In this document: one piece after another, positions 1 to 6,872 of the stretch
How the letters are laid out: every line of letters begins with the position of its first letter
Numbering within the stretch: position 1 is the first letter of the stretch
NCBI RefSeq assembly: GCF_012395185.1
Contig: NZ_JAAZTU010000012.1
Coordinates: 1 to 64,000, forward strand
DNA length: 64,000 nt
DNA from: Vibrio aestuarianus
GTDB taxonomy: Bacteria; Pseudomonadota; Gammaproteobacteria; Enterobacterales; Vibrionaceae
Direction of reading: 5' to 3'
Made by a program: the position numbers and the translations under genes
The notes under the pieces: model-generated
The model's database searches: none
What the model saw: the letters and a program-made list of their open reading frames with translations, nothing else
Told to the model about the DNA's origin: nothing

Positions 1-67
1 TTGTTATGCACTAACTACCACATTTAAATTATTGAAAGTTATACTAAATATTGAATGGTTAATCAAA

Positions 68-126
68 CTTGAAAACCGGCAACCGTTAATAGCGGTTCTA
101 GGGTTCAAATCCCTATCTCTCCGCCA
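68..126 (+). tRNA. 3' portion of tRNA-Ser(UGA), partial (attachment-site remnant)
   Basis: The stretch contains a CTTGAAA anticodon-loop sequence, a variable arm, a T-arm with GGTTCAAAT flanked by TAGGG/CCCTA, the 3' acceptor strand TCTCTCCG and an encoded CCA ending at 126. This matches the 3' part of a Vibrio tRNA-Ser(UGA). The matching 5' acceptor (GGAGAGA) and an intact D-arm are absent upstream, where only a vague resemblance around 52-60 (GAATGGTT) remains. It is therefore not a functional tRNA as it stands. Such 3' tRNA ends are typical of att sites left by tyrosine-recombinase islands, and a recombinase relic follows at 211. Confidence 0.75.
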
Positions 127-133
127 CATTTAA
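107..133 (+). repeat. Direct repeat copy 1 (putative att site) at tRNA-Ser 3' end
   Basis: This 27-bp segment covers the tRNA 3' end, CCA and a few bases beyond. It recurs in the same orientation at 14299-14325 with one mismatch. The two copies bracket the cyclodextrin gene region. That fits att repeats of an integrated island, although duplication of the tRNA end by separate integration events would look the same. Confidence 0.65.
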
Positions 134-137
134 ACGG

Positions 138-164
138 AACCCCCAGCCTAGCTAGGGGTTTTTT
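138..164 (+). terminator. Rho-independent terminator after tRNA-Ser remnant
   Basis: A stem AACCCC...GGGGTT with an inner AGC/GCT stem is followed directly by a run of T residues (159-164). It lies 12 bp past the CCA end, as expected for a tRNA terminator. Confidence 0.7.
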
Positions 165-210
165 CGTATCTAGAGCCTCGAAAATCATCTTACACATATA
201 GATGGCACAG

Positions 211-522
211 ATGTACTTATTGAGACTTCCAAATAGCGTTTACGACACTCGTATCGCGCCTCCTCTTCCATTATGTGAAAGCGGCTACCCTAAAGAGTTC
301 ACATTCTCCTTTCTTACCCGTGATCGAAAGATTGCTTACCTAAGAAATATCGAGCAGGTTCAACTACTTCATGCACTGTTTGATAAGGCCAAATCTACAA
401 AACTCTACTTTGCACAATTCAAAGTAGAGCTTGCTGATGCCATTAATCAATTGCGCCAACAGTACCGCTCTCTGTCAGGGACCTCGACTCACGCCCCAAC
501 GCTTAGCGGCACTACGCAGTAA
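211..522 (+). pseudogene. Tyrosine recombinase (integrase) N-terminal remnant
   Basis: A short frame of about 103 residues starts at ATG 211; an ATG at 202 is in the same frame. It begins MYLLRLPNSVY and contains SFLTRDRKIAYLRN. This resembles the N-terminal SAM-like/arm-binding region of island integrases, which have a strand ending in a (T/S)RD(R/K) turn and then a helix. The frame stops at 522, far short of the usual roughly 400 residues, and no catalytic R...HxxR...Y region follows before the CGTase gene. Its place 85 bp after a tRNA 3' end is the classic integrase position. I read it as a decayed integrase; the homology call is from pattern recognition and moderately sure. Confidence 0.5.
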
Positions 523-653
523 AGACAGCATCACCCCGCTCTAGTGTTGGTAAAGAAGAGCTTAACCGACTCACTAAAGTGGCAGCGTATCGCTACCTGA
601 AATACTCCTAACTGGGTATAGCGTCCCTAGAAGTGAGACCGGTTAATAATGAA

Positions 654-2621
654 TTAAAATGAGCCCATCGTTTGGGTCTGATTACTCGTATTTACCGTAT
701 TATTGCTACCAGACTGCCACTCAATGAGAGCACCAGTATCGCTTTCCGAACGTTTTAAGCATTTCCATTCTAATAACTCGCCATTGGGTACTTGAACTGT
801 ACCTTGCCATGTCGGGTATGCCGATGGGTCAAGTTCAACGGCTTGAGCCGAAGCCCAGTTGCCAAGCTCACTAACACTGCCAACGGCATAGACGCTTTGC
901 CCCCACTGGGTATAACCGTTATTACAAGTAAAGGTCACGTCGATGAGGTCTGCATTACCACCACTTCCCGCCTTGCCATGCAAGACAATCGCTTCATTCT
1001 GATCAAGGTTTAGAGTCGCAGCCCCCTGCGAAACTGTAACACCATTGCTACCAACCAGACTGGTATAGTCGTTATCAGCTAGAGACAACGCAGAGATATT
1101 AATCGTGGTCGCGGCACCTCTATTTAATGCAACTAACACCACATCATCTTCAAATTTACGTTCATAAACCAAAACATCGTCATTGAGCCATTTCTGGTTG
1201 TAATCACCTTTCTGGATAGCGGTACTGGTTTTTCTCAATTCAGTCAGTGATTGAATGATCTTAAATGCATCGCTGTCCTGAGCGAAACTCGGCATAACTT
1301 CGCGGTTGTATGGATCACTACCAACTTGACCGAACGCATTAGTGGTAAAGTTAGCGCTATAGTGCTCGGTGCCGTAATAAATCGCAGGAATGCCGCGAAC
1401 CGTCATCGTAGCGACTAAACCGAGATCGACGCGTTTTTTAGCGAAAGCTTCTGACTGACCTCCACCAGCTTCATTATTTCCTGGACCGAAAGTGTTTGCA
1501 GTCGAACGGAGCGCGGTCGAAATACGGGCCATATCGTGGTTATCCATAAATACGACCTGCCAGTCATCGCTGGTGAACACTTGGTTTCGGGTTTTAAGAT
1601 AGCTATTGAGAGTCTGCATGGTATTGCCGCTGCGGCCAACCAGAACTCGTTCTAAAGTGTCACGGAAACCAAAATCAAGTAACGCAGAACCAGAATTGTT
1701 GGCATAGTCGATCGCGTAACTATCAATGCCTGTCGTTGTCGCTGCGCTAGCACCGAACCACTCGCCAAAGAAGTAAAAACCGTCGCGGCCAATGATCGAA
1801 GCGTAGTTGTAGATATCACCTGTCCACTGCTGGATAAATTCTTTATCCATGTGCTTAATTGCATCAATACGAATCGCATCAACGCCCGCATCAACCCAGA
1901 ACTTTGCGCCATCCAACAAGTAGTTATAAACCTCGGAATTGGACTGGTTAAAGTCAGAAAGGTTAAACAGATTATAGTTGCGAACCTGATACCAGTCATT
2001 CCAGTTGGTAACACCGCCATTGTGGTGATACCAGTTAGTACCTGCGGCAACATCAGTGTTGTAATCGGTAATATACGCACCATCACGATACAGAGCGCCG
2101 TACTCGTTTTCATCATTACCGTTTGAGTGGTTAGGCGCATAGTCCAGTACCAACTTCATGTTGTATTCCGAGCTGTGCATTAACTGGCTCAATTCTTTAA
2201 AGTCGTCCATTGTGCCCAAGTGCTCATCAACCTTAAAGAAGTCTTTGCCCCAATATCCATGGTAGCCAGCGCCACCATTTACATCGACATTATCAGCGTT
2301 ATCGACTGGCGGAGTAATCCATATCGCAGTGATCCCCAAGGATTTGAGGTAAGGCAGCTTGTTAATTAAACCTCTAATGTCACCACCGACGTACTTCTTC
2401 AGATTATTTGGGTCATACGTTAGTGGATTGTGTCCACTGTTGTTGCTGACATCACCATCACTAAATCGATCTAAGAAGACAAAATAAATTGTCTCTTGTC
2501 TGAAGTCATAAGTGCTGTCTACTGTGGTTGCGGTTTCCGCACTCATTGCAGGTGCTGACAGCCCACTTCCTATTGCCAGCGTCGCAAGCAACGCGCTGCA
2601 AATCAGTGTCCGTTTTTTCAT
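654..2621 (-). CDS. Secreted cyclomaltodextrin glucanotransferase / alpha-amylase (GH13) with CBM20
   Basis: This 655-residue extracellular glucanotransferase acts on starch. Residues 1-28 form a signal peptide ending APAMSA. The GH13 barrel shows LDYAPNHS (159-166), RIDAIKH with nucleophile D253, FFGEW with acid/base E287, and DNHD with D363. LSDFNQ places an aromatic residue (F224) where CGTases carry their central Tyr/Phe, which favours cyclisation over hydrolysis. A C-terminal CBM20 starch-binding domain spans about 560-655. The IPT-like domain D of classical CGTases (about 680-700 residues) seems missing, so a maltogenic amylase is an alternative. It is the last gene of the leftward operon, with a GGGGAA ribosome site 26 bp after the ATPase gene. 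Context with a porin, ABC importer and cyclomaltodextrinase supports the CGTase reading. Confidence 0.85.
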   Translation of the reverse strand: MKKRTLICSALLATLAIGSGLSAPAMSAETATTVDSTYDFRQETIYFVFLDRFSDGDVSNNSGHNPLTYDPNNLKKYVGGDIRGLINKLPYLKSLGITAIWITPPVDNADNVDVNGGAGYHGYWGKDFFKVDEHLGTMDDFKELSQLMHSSEYNMKLVLDYAPNHSNGNDENEYGALYRDGAYITDYNTDVAAGTNWYHHNGGVTNWNDWYQVRNYNLFNLSDFNQSNSEVYNYLLDGAKFWVDAGVDAIRIDAIKHMDKEFIQQWTGDIYNYASIIGRDGFYFFGEWFGASAATTTGIDSYAIDYANNSGSALLDFGFRDTLERVLVGRSGNTMQTLNSYLKTRNQVFTSDDWQVVFMDNHDMARISTALRSTANTFGPGNNEAGGGQSEAFAKKRVDLGLVATMTVRGIPAIYYGTEHYSANFTTNAFGQVGSDPYNREVMPSFAQDSDAFKIIQSLTELRKTSTAIQKGDYNQKWLNDDVLVYERKFEDDVVLVALNRGAATTINISALSLADNDYTSLVGSNGVTVSQGAATLNLDQNEAIVLHGKAGSGGNADLIDVTFTCNNGYTQWGQSVYAVGSVSELGNWASAQAVELDPSAYPTWQGTVQVPNGELLEWKCLKRSESDTGALIEWQSGSNNTVNTSNQTQTMGSF

Positions 2622-2647
2622 TAGAGATTCCCCGTTGTTATTATTAA

Positions 2648-3787
2648 CTATGCCGAGTAGGGTCGACGATGGATTAAATTATTTTCATTATAAAAATCAA
2701 AGATATGACAAAATTCAGTATTGAGATTGAAGCGGAAGGTTCGACCAATATCTGCAGTGGTGATCGACTGATCTTGCACACGGGCAATCAGCTCTTTGCC
2801 ACCAACTGTAAAGTAGAGGTATTTTTCGTTACCTAGGTTCTCTACCACCGATAATTGGCCTTCAAAGGTGTTCAGTGTTTCACCCTCATGCGCCAGCGAT
2901 ATATGCTCTGGACGGATACCGAAGCAGACAGGATTATTCACGTACTGATCCAGTTCCGCTTGCATTGCTTTAGGGATCAGAATTCGAGCAGATGGCGCAA
3001 TTTCGACCATCAGATTTTCACCATCACAGCGTAGTACGGTGTCGACGAGATTCATCGCAGGAGAGCCGATAAAGCCTGCTACAAATCGGTTCGCGGGGTA
3101 GTTGTATAAGTTGGCAGGTGTATCAACCTGCATGATTTTGCCCTGATTCAATACACAGATTCGGTCACCAAGCGTCAAAGCTTCAGTCTGGTCGTGAGTC
3201 ACGTAAATCATGGTGGCCGGGTTGCCTTCATCTTTGAGAGATTGATGAAGCTGAGCAATTTTTACTCTCATCGAGACACGAAGCTTGGCATCCAGGTTCG
3301 ATAACGGTTCGTCAAACAGAAACACATCCGGTTTGCGAACAATGGCCCGACCTACCGCAACACGCTGACGCTGACCACCGGACATCTCTTTGGGCTTACG
3401 GTACAGCAGGTCGGTGATTTCGAGCTTTTCTGCCGCTTCCTCAACTCTTTTTTTAATCTCTTCTTTAGGCTTTTTAGCCATCTTGAGGCCAAAAGCCATG
3501 TTGTCGAAAACCGTTTTGTGTGGGTAAAGCGCGTAGTTTTGAAACACCATCGCAATGCCACGATCCTTAGGGGGCAAATCGTTCACTTTGCGCTCACCAA
3601 TATAAACGTCCCCTGATGAAATCGATTCAAGCCCAGCGATCATTCTCAACGTGGTCGATTTAGCGCAACCTGATGGGCCGACAAACACCATAAATTCGCC
3701 TTCATTGATTTCGAGATCGATCCCGTGCACTGCTTTAAAGCCGTTTTCATACTGTTTTTCTACTTGTTTTAGGCTAACTGTTGCCAT
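2648..3787 (-). CDS. MalK/MsmX/CymD-type sugar ABC transporter ATPase
   Basis: This 379-residue protein would drive the maltodextrin/cyclodextrin importer encoded divergently at 6873-10222. It has Walker A GPSGCAKST (about 38-46; Ala where Gly is usual, a variant common in this family), the signature MSGGQRQRVAVGRA, Walker B VFLFDEPLSNLDAKLR, a switch His in YVTHDQTEA, and a C-terminal MalK-type TOBE/regulatory region with GIRPEH. The start has GGAG ribosome-site context. A 102-bp gap to the preceding lipoprotein gene contains two strong hairpins. The ATPase lies in the leftward unit while the permeases lie in the rightward one, so both units must be co-induced. Confidence 0.9.
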   Translation of the reverse strand: MATVSLKQVEKQYENGFKAVHGIDLEINEGEFMVFVGPSGCAKSTTLRMIAGLESISSGDVYIGERKVNDLPPKDRGIAMVFQNYALYPHKTVFDNMAFGLKMAKKPKEEIKKRVEEAAEKLEITDLLYRKPKEMSGGQRQRVAVGRAIVRKPDVFLFDEPLSNLDAKLRVSMRVKIAQLHQSLKDEGNPATMIYVTHDQTEALTLGDRICVLNQGKIMQVDTPANLYNYPANRFVAGFIGSPAMNLVDTVLRCDGENLMVEIAPSARILIPKAMQAELDQYVNNPVCFGIRPEHISLAHEGETLNTFEGQLSVVENLGNEKYLYFTVGGKELIARVQDQSITTADIGRTFRFNLNTEFCHIFDFYNENNLIHRRPYSA

Positions 3788-3815
3788 GGGTACTCCAAAT
3801 ATAGCTTGATAAACT

Positions 3816-3884
3816 CATCGCTTACGGCACAGCTATTGTGCGTTAAGCGATGAACTTAACACCGCCAGAGTCACTCTGGCGGTG
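3816..3884 (-). promoter_or_regulatory. Tandem intercistronic hairpins between lipoprotein and ATPase genes
   Basis: Two inverted repeats fill most of the gap. Hairpin A is CACCGCCAGAG (3860-3870) with its complement at 3874-3884. Hairpin B is CATCGCTTA plus GCACA (3816-3831) with complements at 3837-3852. Neither is followed by a T run on the transcribed strand. That suggests mRNA-end protection or partial attenuation inside the operon, like the structured intercistronic elements in mal operons, rather than full termination. Confidence 0.55.
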
Positions 3885-3889
3885 TGGGA

Positions 3890-4375
3890 TTACTGACAAG
3901 TGGCTATCATGGCTCGAACGGGGGTTTTGTCTTCACCAATTTGAATTGACCAAACGTATTTACCATCTACGGGAATATCGACGCGGGTATTTTTAGCAAA
4001 GCCACCACGCTTGAGGGCAACTTCTTGGTCGACGCCTATTTCTCGTCCTGAAACCGTGTATTGTGGATTCCAGTTCATAGTGGCGAACTGAACATTGACC
4101 ATTCCCGCTTTCTCTTGATGAACAACCTGATAGATACCATCACCTTTATGGCTCATTTCACGGTCCTCAAGGTGAATCCACTGACCTTCATCAAATGTCC
4201 CAACCACAAACAGCGATGGGCGAATCGGACCGCGATCCTCAACCGTTGGCAAATCGCATTTCGCCAGCAGGTTATCCGCATTGGTTGGTAATACTTGACT
4301 GGTCGTGTCACTGGTACTGGAACAACCAGCAGCAAACGCACTAAGTAGCAGAGGTAGCATGATTTTTTTCATCAT
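3890..4375 (-). CDS. Small outer-membrane lipoprotein of cyclodextrin operon, unknown function
   Basis: The product has 161 residues with a clear lipobox (FAAGC, Cys at about 18). The rest is predicted beta-rich (PSLFVVGTFDEGQWIHLED, YTVSGREIG, GKYVWSIQIGED). That arrangement recalls the small beta-sandwich modules of starch-binding lipoproteins and pullulanase accessory domains, but no firm family match is claimed. Position 2 after the signal cysteine is Ser, which favours outer-membrane sorting. It sits 22 bp after the LpxD-like gene and before the ATPase. I infer glycan binding at the cell surface or help to the porin. K. oxytoca cym operons also contain small genes of unknown function, but equivalence is not shown here. 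Confidence 0.7.
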   Translation of the reverse strand: MMKKIMLPLLLSAFAAGCSSTSDTTSQVLPTNADNLLAKCDLPTVEDRGPIRPSLFVVGTFDEGQWIHLEDREMSHKGDGIYQVVHQEKAGMVNVQFATMNWNPQYTVSGREIGVDQEVALKRGGFAKNTRVDIPVDGKYVWSIQIGEDKTPVRAMIATCQ

Positions 4376-4397
4376 AAATCCTTATTTTTAATTCAGT

Positions 4398-5417
4398 TTA
4401 ACGGCCAATGAATAGGCGTTTTAACCAATGGGTTGGCTGGTCAGTTTTTTGGCCACGATTAGATTGTTTGGCACGATCAAACTGACGAGTAAGCTTGTTG
4501 AGAACAGCGAGGTTCTTGTAATACGCACGAGCCTCCTTGGCCGGATAGCCAAATAGATCACTATGAGCAGGAAATGACTGACTAACGCCAGATTTAGCTT
4601 TGATAACAGAATGATCGCCAATGGTAATGTGGCCTGCGGTGCCAGCCTGACCATGAACGATGACATGGTTACCTAATCTGGTATGTCCCGCTAAGCCGAC
4701 CTGAGAAACCAGTAGACAGTGTTGGCCTACGTGACAGTCGTGACCAATTTGGACCAAATTATCTATCTTAGTCCCTTTACCTATCACGGTATCACCTAAC
4801 GTTCCTCTATCGATGGCGTTATTGCAGCCGATCTCGACATCTTCTTCGATGATAACGCGTCCAATACTTTCCACTCGCTCAAACTGACCATTGAGACCAT
4901 TCATATATTCGAAACTGAAGTTACCAATAGCGTTGTTGGAATCAATGGTGACGTTATTGCCAATCACAGTCCCCTCTTTAACCACGGTGTTAGCATGAAT
5001 GGCAACATTGTCACCGATAGTGACACCATTCATTATTTTAACGCCGGGCATAAAATGGCAATTTTTCCCTATTTGGCAGTGCTGCCCTATATAGACATCT
5101 GGATTGTCCGAGGTATTACCTTGTTCAAACAATTGATACTTATGCACTTTGTAATAACGTAACAATGCATTAAGTGTGTCCGCTTTAAGTGACTCAATCA
5201 CTATTTTGCATTTTGCTTGGCTAGATAAGATGTTCGATGGTCCTATGATCACGTCCGCTTTTGATTGATCAATGAGCTTGAGTTCAGCTTTAGAGAAGAC
5301 AATCGCCAATCCACCCTCATTAGGGCTGTTGAGCGGCACAATCGTATCCACAGATAAACTCGGGTCACCATCTATCTGACCCCCCATCAATTGAGCAATT
5401 TCTGAAACCGTGATCAT
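4398..5417 (-). CDS. lpxD: LpxD-family UDP-3-O-acylglucosamine N-acyltransferase paralogue
   Basis: This 339-residue LpxD homologue would N-acylate UDP-3-O-acyl-glucosamine in lipid A synthesis. An N-terminal uridine-binding-like domain (about 1-95) precedes a left-handed beta-helix of hexapeptide repeats (about 105-285) and a C-terminal helix (GYPAKEARAYYKN). The catalytic histidine motif is kept: QIGH with H226, corresponding to the family's QxxH. The NFSFEY and CNNAIDRGTL segments also fit LpxD. Housekeeping lpxD sits with bamA, skp, fabZ and lpxA, none of which are here. This copy instead lies between a porin and a lipoprotein gene (28- and 22-bp gaps, AAGGA ribosome site). It is probably active but specialised; a role in sugar acylation or altered lipid A is inference only. 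Confidence 0.85.
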   Translation of the reverse strand: MITVSEIAQLMGGQIDGDPSLSVDTIVPLNSPNEGGLAIVFSKAELKLIDQSKADVIIGPSNILSSQAKCKIVIESLKADTLNALLRYYKVHKYQLFEQGNTSDNPDVYIGQHCQIGKNCHFMPGVKIMNGVTIGDNVAIHANTVVKEGTVIGNNVTIDSNNAIGNFSFEYMNGLNGQFERVESIGRVIIEEDVEIGCNNAIDRGTLGDTVIGKGTKIDNLVQIGHDCHVGQHCLLVSQVGLAGHTRLGNHVIVHGQAGTAGHITIGDHSVIKAKSGVSQSFPAHSDLFGYPAKEARAYYKNLAVLNKLTRQFDRAKQSNRGQKTDQPTHWLKRLFIGR

Positions 5418-5445
5418 AGGAATTCCTTATGCAAATAAACCTGTT

Positions 5446-6483
5446 TTACAGGCGGTAGATAGCCTGAAGCAAAAAGGTGTTTTGCTCGACAACCTTTTCT
5501 TCGCCAGCAAGTTGGGTGAAAGTCTCAGTATCTTGTGCCCATTCGTATTCACCTTTAAGTAGCCAGTTGTCACCAACAGACTGCTCGTAACCCATGGTCG
5601 CTTTGCGAATATCTTTAAAATACTGCTCTCCCGAAGCCCAACCTTCTGTATGTTTGGTTTCGTTATCACCGTATCGAGCGCGCACGTATAAGGTACCGGC
5701 ATCTTCAAAGCTGTACTGCACAATCGGTTCAATATACTTCTCGGTAAAATCGCTCACTTCGTTGATTGAACCCTGGCCGTTACGCGCTTCATTATCTTTG
5801 ATCTGGTAATAAAACTCTGCGCCGAGTTCCCAGTTACCAAAGCGCTTATAAGGTTTGAACAAAATGGAGTAACCTTCTTCAACACGAGTTCCCCACGCCG
5901 ATTTATCTTCATCGTTGTAGAGATACTCAAGGTTAAACTGGAAACCCGCATCATGCTCATTGCTGTAGTAATTGAAGTAAGGGCGTAAGCTGTGCTCAGC
6001 GTTCTTAGTACGTAGGTTGCTCACGCCAGCAGTGGTCGCAATCGTACCCAATGTATATTCAAGGTCGTAAATAACCCCGGTTTCAAAACCATTCGGCAGC
6101 GAGAATTTTTTGTCTATTGAAATGAGGTGCTTAAAGCCATCTTCTGTCTCTGTATACGATCGGTCCTGACTGCGTTTGACGCGGTCAGACAATTTAAATG
6201 CGTACAGAGCAGAGAAATTCCAGTGAGCATTTTTATAAAAAACCCCAAGGACTTCATGGGTGGTCGTACGTTCATTTTCAGTCTGGCCGCCCCACGTTTT
6301 ATAATTCGTGATGTCTTTATCTTCAATTTCAATCGACGTTCCAACATGCCCGCCAAAATCTAGGGCCTGAGTCAGAATGTTGCCTCCCATTGGTTGGGGA
6401 GCTGGGCCGTTATCCGCAGCAAAGGCAGTGGGTGTAGTACTCAGAGCGCAAGCAATACTGAGCGAAAGTGCAGTCCTGTTCAC
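5446..6483 (-). CDS. OmpG/CymA-type outer-membrane porin for (cyclo)maltodextrins
   Basis: The product has 345 residues with a signal peptide ending TAFA (about 1-22). The mature start DNGPAPQPMGGN is a flexible Pro/Gly-rich segment, followed by alternating amphipathic strands rich in Tyr/Trp (WNFSALYAFKLSD, GNWELGAEFYYQI, GTLYVRARYGD, NWLLKGEYEWAQ). This is the size and pattern of monomeric 14-strand OmpG-family porins such as Klebsiella CymA, whose N-terminus plugs the pore. It is the first gene of the leftward operon. Its upstream region is shared with the binding-protein gene and holds a candidate operator half at 6539-6548. A generic OmpG-like porin is the alternative. Confidence 0.8.
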   Translation of the reverse strand: MNRTALSLSIACALSTTPTAFAADNGPAPQPMGGNILTQALDFGGHVGTSIEIEDKDITNYKTWGGQTENERTTTHEVLGVFYKNAHWNFSALYAFKLSDRVKRSQDRSYTETEDGFKHLISIDKKFSLPNGFETGVIYDLEYTLGTIATTAGVSNLRTKNAEHSLRPYFNYYSNEHDAGFQFNLEYLYNDEDKSAWGTRVEEGYSILFKPYKRFGNWELGAEFYYQIKDNEARNGQGSINEVSDFTEKYIEPIVQYSFEDAGTLYVRARYGDNETKHTEGWASGEQYFKDIRKATMGYEQSVGDNWLLKGEYEWAQDTETFTQLAGEEKVVEQNTFLLQAIYRL

Positions 6484-6538
6484 AGTATGTCCTTAACCTC
6501 ATTGAGGTGGATTCTATCTATATTAATCGTATGTAAAG

Positions 6539-6548
6539 TAGTAGTTCA
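6539..6548 (+). promoter_or_regulatory. Putative operator half-site near porin promoter
   Basis: TAGTAGTTCA here is the exact reverse complement of 6849-6858, which overlaps the right arm of the rightward operator repeat. Each copy faces its own gene. It is followed by GCCTGAAC, which forms a small GTTCA/TGAAC palindrome. Confidence 0.4.
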
Positions 6549-6760
6549 GCCTGAACGCCTAACCATTGTTCTGCATCTGAATAATATTTGCTCGGTGAAT
6601 AAGAGTTAAATGAGATCTTGGTCACTGGCACTCAGATAAAAATTTGACAGAAATCACTAAAAATAAGGTTTAATCAGAGTTAATACTCACTGACGATAGA
6701 AATCACACTAATAATATAACTGTGCATAAACTTGTCAAAAACCCTTACAAGACAAACACT

Positions 6761-6782
6761 TTAATCGATTTAGATCACATTT
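6761..6782. promoter_or_regulatory. Candidate CRP-binding site
   Basis: The right half AGATCACATTT matches the CRP consensus half fully; the left half (TTAATCGATTT) is poor. It lies about 90 bp before the binding-protein gene start, a usable position for catabolite control of a sugar operon. Confidence 0.45.
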
Positions 6783-6830
6783 ATACGCTATTTTAAGCAA
6801 TTTTCAATTGACTAAAAAATCGATCGGGCT

Positions 6831-6863
6831 CAATTTAGTAGTATACCTTGAACTACTAAATTG
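6831..6863. promoter_or_regulatory. 12-bp perfect inverted repeat, putative operator/leader hairpin
   Basis: CAATTTAGTAGT (6831-6842) is repeated as its exact complement at 6852-6863, separated by 9 bp. The right arm ends 9 bp before the ATG at 6873, so a bound regulator would block transcription start or translation. The TrmB-family protein encoded at 12980-13795 is the obvious candidate binder (inference). Confidence 0.6.
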
Positions 6864-6872
6864 GATGCAGCA

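Larger units (their letters stand above)
6484..6872. promoter_or_regulatory. Divergent promoter region of the two cyclodextrin operons
   Basis: This 389-bp AT-rich intergenic region separates the porin gene (leftward) from the binding-protein gene (rightward). It contains a CRP-like site (6761-6782), a 12-bp inverted repeat (6831-6863) just before the rightward start, and a related 10-mer (6539-6548) near the leftward start. No open frame of note lies inside. Confidence 0.7.

Noticed and set aside
18..28. CCACATTTAAA near the window start resembling a third att core
   Set aside because: Only about 10 bases match, with no tRNA acceptor sequence before it; chance is likely in AT-rich DNA.
1652..2140. 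162-residue frame on the minus strand within the CGTase gene
   Set aside because: It is a shifted frame of the CGTase gene without ribosome site or domain pattern.
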